Source of the DNA: Corynebacterium provencense
Lineage (GTDB): Bacteria; Actinomycetota; Actinomycetes; Mycobacteriales; Mycobacteriaceae
Direction: 5' to 3'
NCBI GenBank assembly: GCA_900049755.1
Contig: LT160593.1
Coordinates: 1,274,334-1,338,333 of the forward strand
DNA: 64,000 bases
Each line of letters opens with the position of its first letter. Position 1 is the first letter of the stretch. The position numbers and the translations under genes were made by a program. The notes beneath the pieces were generated by a model that worked only from the letters and a program-made list of their open reading frames with translations, did not search any database and had not been told where the DNA came from. Below are positions 58,455 through 64,000 of this stretch, piece by piece.

Positions 58455-59535
58455 CTACTTGCCGCCGTTGAAACCGATGTTGCCGTTGCCCGAGGGAGCG
58501 GCAGTGCTGCGGCTGTTGAGTTCCTCGAGCTGGGATTCGAGGAAGGTCTTCAGGCGGGTGCGGTACTCACGCTCGTAGGTGCGGAGTTCGTCGATCCGCG
58601 CCTCAAGGGTGGTCTGCTGCTTCTTGATCGTCGCCATGATCTCGGAGTGCTTGCGCTCGGCGTCCTGCTCCAGGGCGTTAGCCTTCTCCTGCGCTGCACG
58701 GACCTGGGCCTCGGACTGGGCGGTGGCGTCGGCGAGCATGGTGTCCGACTTCTGGCGGGCGTCGGCGACGAGGGTGTCCGCCTTCTGGCGGGCGTCGGCG
58801 ACAAGCTTCTCGGAGGTCTGCCTGGCCTCGGTCAGCTGGGTCTCGGCACGCTGCTTGGCGTCCGCGAGCTGGTTGCGGGAGGTGGTGTTCGCGGAGTCGA
58901 GTGTCTTCTTCGCCTCGGCGCGGGCCTCCTCCAGCATGGTCTGGGATTCCTGCCTGGCGTCCCCTGTGAGACGGTCGGCGGTCTCCTGTGCCAGCGCCAG
59001 AACGCGTGCGGCCTGCATGGAGTTCTCCGCTGCGGAGGAGCTGGTGCTCCCGGTCGAAGCCACCTGCTGGGGGGTGGAGGACGCCGGGGCGACGGTGGCC
59101 GCGGCCGCCTTCTTCTCTGCCTCTGCTGCGACGTGCTCCGCCTTGGTGGCGCGGTCCTCGGCGGTGCGGACGGCGATCTGGGCGTTCTTGAGCTCCTGCT
59201 CAAGTTCCTTCACCCGTGCCTCGGCACGGTTCTTCGCCTCTTCAGCGGCACGGGCGGCGGCGGTGGCCCGGTCGAGTGCGGCACCTAGACCTGTCTCTGA
59301 AACACACCTAGATGTGAAAAAGAGACAGGTCGACGGCAGGCGCGGCACCGGTGGCCGGGGCAGCTGCGCCGGACTCGAGCCTCGCCCGGAGCTCTTCCTT
59401 CTCGTCCTCAAGCTCAGCCAGCGTGTCCTCGACGAGATCGAGGAACTGGTCAACCTCGTCCTCGTTGTAGCCTCGCTTGCCGATCGGCGGCTTGCTGAAG
59501 GCCACGTTGTGAACGTCAGCGGGAGTCAACGGCAT
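58455..59535 (-). pseudogene. wag31: DivIVA/Wag31 gene, broken by adapter-like insert
   Basis: This is the polar growth scaffold of actinobacteria in two frames. The first (59535 to 59308) has the DivIVA head, [17 protein letters not shown] and [17 protein letters not shown]. The second (to 58455) has the long coiled coil, starting [20 protein letters not shown] and rich in Ala, Lys, Glu and Gln with repeated ADARQK units. At 59291-59328 a sequence like two joined Tn5 mosaic ends causes a stop and frameshift. Deleting 19 bp restores one 353-residue protein, close to the normal length. Because the gene is essential in relatives, an assembly artefact is more likely than a real mutation. Confidence 0.88.
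59291..59328. other. Mate-pair junction adapter-like 38-mer
   Basis: The first half CTGTCTCTGAAACACACCT matches the Tn5 mosaic end at 16 of 19 positions, and the second half AGATGTGAAAAAGAGACAG matches its reverse complement at 17 of 19. Head-to-head mosaic ends are exactly what circularised tagmentation mate-pair libraries contain, and the mosaic end is a synthetic hybrid. It is AT-rich and unlike its coding surroundings. Confidence 0.8.
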
Positions 59536-59959
59536 CGGTAGTTCCCTTCACAGTCGGTGTATGTACCACTGGATGTCACCAGTGCCACTTCAGGTCAGAT
59601 CCTAGCAGGGACCGCAAACGAGAGTTTCAAACTCAACCTCAAGTGCAATCTATCAGCAAAGTTATACCGCAACTTCAACCTCATGGGCAACAGCAGCAAC
59701 ATCCTGCACCCCGGTGTCGGGCAGTTACCTTGCCGGCCCCGCTGCTCCCCCGGCGCCACTTCTCCCGCATCTGCCCCTGTACCCGGAGCGTGAAGAGACC
59801 GCCGACCCGCCCAGACCCACATTCCGGACGAGACGACGGTCTCAGTCACTACACACGACATCTCCGTGGACTCAGTGCCACGAAGACCCGTCAAGTGTAA
59901 CTGCCGAAAGTCTTCCGCACAACGGACACAGGCGTTTCGGGGCGGTGAAGCCCGGGTCC
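59536..59959. other. wag31 upstream region without a gene
   Basis: No gene is seen in these 424 bp. The wag31 ribosome site AAGGGAAC precedes its ATG, a TAGGAT box lies at 59599-59604, a palindrome GAGTTTCAAACTC lies at 59622-59634 and AACCTCA-type repeats occur nearby. The right half is higher in G+C and featureless. Confidence 0.5.
59599..59604 (-). promoter_or_regulatory. Candidate -10 box of wag31
   Basis: TAGGAT on the minus strand would start a leader of about 60 nt. The palindrome at 59622-59634 overlaps the expected -35 region. Confidence 0.4.
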
Positions 59960-60259
59960 TCAGCCGACACCGCTGGCGACCGACAGCACGATGGTGCTCA
60001 ACAGGGACAGTCCGAAGAAGAGCACCAGCACCGAAATGTCCAGTGCCACTCCCCCGAGCCGGAGCGGCGGGATCAGCCTGCGCAGAGGCTTGACCGCGAT
60101 GTCGGTGAGGACGAACAGCGGCTCGGCGGCCACCGCGAACCACCGGGGTGGGGACCACCGGCGGGAGAACGAACGGATCATCTCGATGATCACCCGGCCG
60201 AGGAGAACGAACCAGTAGACACGCAGGACCAGGGCGACAACGTAGAGCGCAGTTGCCAC
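59960..60259 (-). CDS. YggT-family membrane protein
   Basis: This 99-residue protein has two hydrophobic segments separated by a short amphipathic region and the YggT pattern LFVLTDIAVKPLRRLIPPLR. It lies 5 bp after sepF in the division cluster, the standard place in actinobacteria and Gram-positives. The family is linked to membrane integrity or division; its role is not proven. Confidence 0.93.
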   Translation of the reverse strand: MATALYVVALVLRVYWFVLLGRVIIEMIRSFSRRWSPPRWFAVAAEPLFVLTDIAVKPLRRLIPPLRLGGVALDISVLVLFFGLSLLSTIVLSVASGVG

Positions 60260-60264
60260 GGGTG

Positions 60265-60816
60265 CTACCGCTCCCCGGACAGTCGCCCGGACAGTCGCGC
60301 GGACAGGGCGTCCCGGATGTCCATGGTCAGACGGGTGCCCTCGGGCAGCAGGACGAAGTTGCGCACACCGTCAAGTTTCTCGACCCGGGCGTCGAGAGCG
60401 GACGCGACCCCCATGACGAAAGCGAGGAATCGGTTGCCGTCAGCCTTGTCAAGGTTTCCCAGGTTGAAGGCGACGATGTCACCACGCCTGGCCTCGGGGG
60501 TCACCTTGCCTGCGTCCCGGTAGGAGTCGACGCTCACGACGACCAGTTCCGGCTCCCTCTCCACCGCCGGGCGGCTGTAGGAGGAGGGGCGACGGTCCTC
60601 GACCGGCGGGACTGCGGTCGACCGGCGGTCGACGGGGTTGTCCGCGGCGTAACGACTGTGACTGTGACGCCCGGTGGCCGTTTCACCACCGGTCCGGCGG
60701 TCGTCGTCCGCCCGGTAGTCGTTGAACTCGTCCCGGTCGTAGGCGGCGTCATCGTAGCTCTCGACGGCACCGAAACCGAAGAAGTCCTTGGTCTTCTCGA
60801 TGAATCCCTCTGCCAT
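60265..60816 (-). CDS. sepF: Cell division protein SepF
   Basis: This 183-residue protein anchors FtsZ filaments to the membrane. The amino-terminal amphipathic helix reads MAEGFIEKTKDFFGFG. A disordered Asp/Arg/Ser-rich linker follows. The SepF core covers about residues 90-175, with RRGDIVAFNLGNLDKADGNR and FLAFVMGVASAL. The start is set by the membrane helix; an upstream in-frame start would bury it. In actinobacteria, which lack FtsA, SepF is the main FtsZ anchor. Confidence 0.95.
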   Translation of the reverse strand: MAEGFIEKTKDFFGFGAVESYDDAAYDRDEFNDYRADDDRRTGGETATGRHSHSRYAADNPVDRRSTAVPPVEDRRPSSYSRPAVEREPELVVVSVDSYRDAGKVTPEARRGDIVAFNLGNLDKADGNRFLAFVMGVASALDARVEKLDGVRNFVLLPEGTRLTMDIRDALSARLSGRLSGER

Positions 60817-60866
60817 GGTCTCTCTCACTTTCGTTGCTCTTCGGTCCCGGCTCAAAGATACCGGTG

Positions 60867-61577
60867 TCAGGACATCCAGACCACCGAGGCCTGCCGTCCG
60901 GTGGTCCCCTCCCTGCGGTAGGAGAAGAACGAGGGTTCGCTGACCGTGCTGCGCGGATCGGCGTCGATCGAGCGCACACCGAGCCCCAGCAGCTGCCGGG
61001 TGATTCCGGCCCGGATGTCCAGCCCGGGGGTGCCGGTCCGGGTCGTGGTCCGGGAGCCGGGGAGTCGCGACTCCACGTCCGCCGCCATCGCCGCCGGAAC
61101 CTCGTAGTCCTCACCTGCTGCGGCCGCCCCCAGCAGAGCATGGATTCTCGCCGGGGACGCCCCGAGCTCCACCATCTTCTCCACCGTCCGCGCCACGATG
61201 CCGTTGCGGGCGCCGACACGACCGGCGTGGACCGCGGCGACGATCCCCGCCTCCCCGTCGGAGAGCAGCACCGGCACACAGTCAGCGGTGAGTACGACGA
61301 GCGCGACCTCAGGCAGGGTGGTCACCAGGGCGTCGGTGGTCTCCACGGGAGCTCCACGAAGCTCGTCCAGGAGTTCCCCTGTCACAACGGTGACGTTCGG
61401 GGAATGGATCTGCTCCATGTAGACCATGTGCTCCGCCGGAAGACCGAGCAGCCCCGCCAGCCGTGCCCGGTTGGCCGCGACTGCGTCGGGGTCGTCCCCG
61501 ACATGGTCCCCGAGATTGAAGGACCCGTAGGGGCCGACGGAGACGCCGCCGTTACGGTCGGTCACGACCTTGCGCAC
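60867..61577 (-). CDS. pgeF: Laccase-domain protein YfiH/PgeF
   Basis: This 236-residue protein is of the YfiH/YlmD multicopper-like family, thought to act in peptidoglycan precursor editing or on purine nucleosides. Zinc ligands are in HSPNVTVV (H), LTADCVPVLLSD (C) and AAVHAGRVGARNGI (H). The GTG at 61577 gives the usual length; no Shine-Dalgarno sequence is seen, so another nearby start is possible. It lies 34 bp after ftsZ, its conserved position. Confidence 0.92.
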   Translation of the reverse strand: MRKVVTDRNGGVSVGPYGSFNLGDHVGDDPDAVAANRARLAGLLGLPAEHMVYMEQIHSPNVTVVTGELLDELRGAPVETTDALVTTLPEVALVVLTADCVPVLLSDGEAGIVAAVHAGRVGARNGIVARTVEKMVELGASPARIHALLGAAAAGEDYEVPAAMAADVESRLPGSRTTTRTGTPGLDIRAGITRQLLGLGVRSIDADPRSTVSEPSFFSYRREGTTGRQASVVWMS

Positions 61578-61611
61578 ACGTCGGGTGGTGGCTGACTGCG
61601 CAGGGGTCGGA

Positions 61612-62871
61612 TCAGAAGAAGTCGGGGAGCTCAAGGTCGTCGTCCTCCTCACGCCGACGGTCCCGGGACTCCTCGCGCGAGCTGGTGAACAGCCCGTCGC
61701 GGGCGCCGGTACGGGAATCCTGGGGAAGGTCGCGGACCGGACGGGCACGTCTGGGAGCGGCATCCTCACCGAAAATTCCCTGGTAGGAGGGGGTGGGGGC
61801 GGCCTGACGGTCCGCTGAGGGGGGCTCAGCCGCGGAAGGCACGGACGGCTGCTCGACGGTCTGCTCGGCGGGAACGGGTTCCGGAGCACGGTGCGCACCC
61901 CGGCTGGGAACGGCCGCGACATTCGCCGAATCGTCGAAACCTGTGGCGATCACGGTGACCCTGACCTCGTCACCGAGCGAGTCATCCACGATGGTGCCGA
62001 AGATGATGTTGGCGTCCTCGTCGGCAAGGCTCTCCACCAGCGACGCCGCTTCGTTGACCTCGAACAGTCCGAGATCTCCTCCACCGGCGAAGGACAGCAG
62101 GACCCCCGTCGCCCCCTCCATCGTGGATTCGAGCAACGGAGAATTGATCGCCGCCTGGGCCGCTTCCTTGGCACGGTTCTCACCGCGGGCGACACCGACG
62201 CCCATCAGCGCAGACCCTGCGTCGGTCATGACGGAGCGGACGTCGGCGAAGTCGACGTTGATCATGCCCGGGGTGGTGATCAGCTTCGTGATTCCCTCGA
62301 CACCGGAGTGGAGCACCTCGTCCGCGAGCCGGAACGCCTCCATGAGCTGCAGGTCAGGATCACTTGACTTCAGGAGACTGTCATTGGGGATGACGATGAG
62401 CGTGTCACAGACGTCCTTGAGCGCCTCAATTCCCTCGAGTGCCTGCTTGGTCCGCTTACGCCCCTCGAAGCTAAACGGGCGGGTCACAATGCCGACGGTC
62501 AGCGCGCCCTGCTTCTTGGCGACCTGGGCGACCACAGGTGCTGCGCCGGTTCCGGTGCCGCCGCCCTCACCGCAGGTCACGAAGACCATGTCGGAACCCT
62601 CGAGCATTTCCTCTATCTGGTCCCGGCTGTCCTCCGCCGCCTTCTTCCCGACCTCTGGATTCGCCCCCGCTCCCAGACCACGGGTCTCGTCCCGGCCGAT
62701 GTCGAGCTTGGCGTCCGCGTCAGTGAACATCAGCGCCTGTGCGTCCGTGTTGATCGCGACGAACTCCACCCCCTGGAGATTCGCCTCGATCATGCGGTTG
62801 ACGGCGTTGACGCCGCCGCCACCCACACCGACAACGGTGATCTTGGCGATGTGGTTGTCAAAGTCGCTCAT
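61612..62871 (-). CDS. ftsZ: Cell division GTPase FtsZ
   Basis: This 419-residue tubulin homologue forms the division ring. The GTP-binding signature is in [16 protein letters not shown], the start [18 protein letters not shown] holds the nucleotide loop, and the T7 catalytic region [11 protein letters not shown] is present. The linker after about residue 320 is Pro/Ala-rich, and the tail DDLELPDFF is the conserved binding site for SepF and other partners. The ATG at 62871 has AGGGAGAA about 10 nt upstream. Confidence 0.98.
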   Translation of the reverse strand: MSDFDNHIAKITVVGVGGGGVNAVNRMIEANLQGVEFVAINTDAQALMFTDADAKLDIGRDETRGLGAGANPEVGKKAAEDSRDQIEEMLEGSDMVFVTCGEGGGTGTGAAPVVAQVAKKQGALTVGIVTRPFSFEGRKRTKQALEGIEALKDVCDTLIVIPNDSLLKSSDPDLQLMEAFRLADEVLHSGVEGITKLITTPGMINVDFADVRSVMTDAGSALMGVGVARGENRAKEAAQAAINSPLLESTMEGATGVLLSFAGGGDLGLFEVNEAASLVESLADEDANIIFGTIVDDSLGDEVRVTVIATGFDDSANVAAVPSRGAHRAPEPVPAEQTVEQPSVPSAAEPPSADRQAAPTPSYQGIFGEDAAPRRARPVRDLPQDSRTGARDGLFTSSREESRDRRREEDDDLELPDFF

Positions 62872-62951
62872 GTTGCATGTTCTCCCTGTGCTCTTCGGCT
62901 GTTCAAGGCGGTCGCTCGTGCATCCAATCTTGGAGGACGGCGCCGCAAATT

Positions 62952-62969
62952 CACGGAACATTTTCCGTG
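62952..62969. promoter_or_regulatory. Inverted repeat upstream of ftsZ
   Basis: CACGGAA-CATT-TTCCGTG is a perfect 7-bp inverted repeat about 80 bp upstream of ftsZ in the 186-bp gap after ftsQ. It may be a regulator site or a hairpin in the mRNA. Confidence 0.35.
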
Positions 62970-63057
62970 GCGTGTCGTATGTCTCAAGGTGAGGTTGAGG
63001 GTTGCGGGCACGGCCGGCATGATGCCTGTCTGATTCCCGGCAGTCGCCGGACCGGGG

Positions 63058-63728
63058 TCAGCCCCGGACCGACGGCAGTGCAGGATTCGACACATTCCAC
63101 CGCGCACCGTCACGCGTCAGCACCACCCGGGTGGCCTCCGCCTTCTCCGCTGCCCGGTCCGCCGTACCCCAGAAAACCTCCCGGTCCCCGTCGAATCGGA
63201 GAGTCACGCTGTCTGCCGCTGGAGCGGAGATCTCACGCACCTGACCTTTCACCTCCGGGGAAAGTGCCGCGAGCACCGCTGCCGCGGCCCTGACCGCCGC
63301 ATCATCCGAGGACGCCACCTTCATGGGGGTGAGACCGTCCGGCCTGACATCCCGGAGGAACTGCACACCGTCGGTATCGACCACGACCGGGGTATCCCCG
63401 TCGTCGAGCACCCCGACCGGAGTGTGCTCGGTCACCGTGATCTTCACCGTCGTCGGCCATCCCCTCGACACAGTCACGGTCTTCACCCACGGAAGGACGG
63501 ACACCGAGGATGCCGCGGCCCCGGTGTCGACCGTCACCATGCGGTCTCCCTCGGAGACACCCGACGCGGTACGGACCTCCCCGGGATCCTGGTTGACCGT
63601 CCCGGAGACCTCGACACTGCTGACGGTGAGAAACTGCACCACAGCCGCTCCCGCCACCACGAGCACAAGAAGCACCCCCAGGACCACGGTGAGCCGCGAA
63701 GGGCGCCGACGACGGCCGGACCGGCTGC
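63058..63728 (-). CDS. ftsQ: Cell division protein FtsQ, amino end lost
   Basis: The readable part of FtsQ runs from the basic RRRRPSRL stretch through one membrane segment (LTVVLGVLLVLVVAGAAVV), the POTRA domain (VSSVEVSGTVNQDPGEVRTA, LPWVKTVTVSRGWPTTVKI) and the FtsQ beta domain to SNPALPSVRG. At 63729 the sequence switches into an inverted copy of the gene's own POTRA region, so the native amino-terminal cytoplasmic part is missing. The frame stays open by chance but those residues are not FtsQ. In the cell the gene is presumably complete. Confidence 0.88.
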
Positions 63729-64000
63729 GGTGCAGTTTCTCACCGTCAGCAGTGTCGAGGTCTCCGGGACGGTCAACCAGGATCCCGGGGAGGTCCGTAC
63801 CGCGTCGGGTGTCTCCGAGGGAGACCGCATGGTGACGGTCGACACCGGGGCCGCGGCATCCTCGGTGTCCGTCCTTCCGTGGGTGAAGACCGTGACTGTG
63901 TCGAGGGGATGGCCGACGACGGTGAAGATCACGGTGACCGAGCACACTCCGGTCGGGGTGCTCGACGACGGGGATACCCCGGTCGTGGTCGATACCGACG
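63369..64000. repeat. Perfect fold-back, 272-bp arms
   Basis: Bases 63369-63640 and 63729-64000 are exact reverse complements around an 88-bp spacer. The right arm reaches the last base of the window, so the repeat may go on beyond it. Confidence 0.95.
63730..64000 (+). pseudogene. Inverted ftsQ fragment (fold-back arm)
   Basis: The plus strand here repeats codons of the FtsQ POTRA region (VQFLTVSSVEVSG to VVVDTDG) already present on the minus strand at 63369-63639. It has no start or ribosome site and is part of the fold-back. Confidence 0.9.

Noticed and set aside
59595-60158. A 187-codon minus-strand frame upstream of wag31
   Set aside because: Composition is Arg/Pro/Gly-rich without a family, it overlaps yggT on the same strand in another frame, and it has no start signal.
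1-64000. tRNA, rRNA and CRISPR arrays
   Set aside because: I saw no cloverleaf-like tRNA, no rRNA segments and no regularly spaced repeats.

Overview
The window is a high-G+C actinobacterial chromosome segment, almost certainly from Corynebacterium or a close relative. The signs are a his operon with impA and an MFS gene inside it, the ileS - wag31 - yggT - sepF - pgeF - ftsZ - ftsQ division cluster, an ISL3 element of the IS31831 size class, a translational T-box in front of ileS, and many leaderless genes (a TANNNT -10 box 6 to 8 nt before the start codon).

Layout. 1-2.8 kb: a low-G+C tyrosine phosphatase gene cut in its catalytic loop by a complete ISL3 insertion sequence. 2.9-7.2 kb: an ATP-grasp gene, then a three-gene polar amino acid ABC transporter. 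7.2-11.6 kb: a small cysteine-rich protein behind two CsoR-like palindromes, a GalT/HIT-like protein, an M20 amidohydrolase and a patatin. 11.6-27.5 kb: one co-directional minus-strand block, hisD-hisC-hisB-MFS-hisH-priA-impA-hisF-hisI-trpE-(membrane protein)-trpC-trpB-trpA-lgt-pyk. No trpF is present and TrpC is not fused, so the HisA homologue is read as the dual-function PriA. 27.6-35.5 kb: a TPR-like protein, a lipoprotein, a TetR regulator with a BRCT protein, a small alarmone synthetase, an S4 protein and YigZ. 35.5-45.7 kb: dnaE, a AAA ATPase behind a repeat-rich promoter, nadC-nadA, and a fold-type III PLP enzyme coupled to a sugar-lactone oxidase. 45.7-54.6 kb: rarD, rluD, lspA, a lipoprotein, a 5'-truncated asparaginase, dinB, and two amino acid permeases, the downstream one missing its 5' end. 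54.8-64 kb: ileS with its T-box leader and the wag31-to-ftsQ division cluster.

Several breaks look technical rather than biological. wag31 is interrupted by a 38-bp sequence that closely matches two head-to-head Tn5 mosaic ends, which is the structure of a mate-pair junction adapter. A lipoprotein gene carries one 19-bp copy of the same sequence, and in both genes removing 19 bp restores the frame. The last 632 bases form a perfect fold-back (272-bp arms, 88-bp spacer) inside the essential gene ftsQ. A 41-bp tandem duplication frameshifts the BRCT gene. These should be checked against raw reads before any biology is built on them.

The most promising real biology is the CsoR-type operator pair on the small Cys-rich gene, the PriA/missing-trpF arrangement, the ileS T-box, and the uncharacterised AAA ATPase with GCTATAC repeats in its promoter. 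I did not find a clearly new defence or mobile system.
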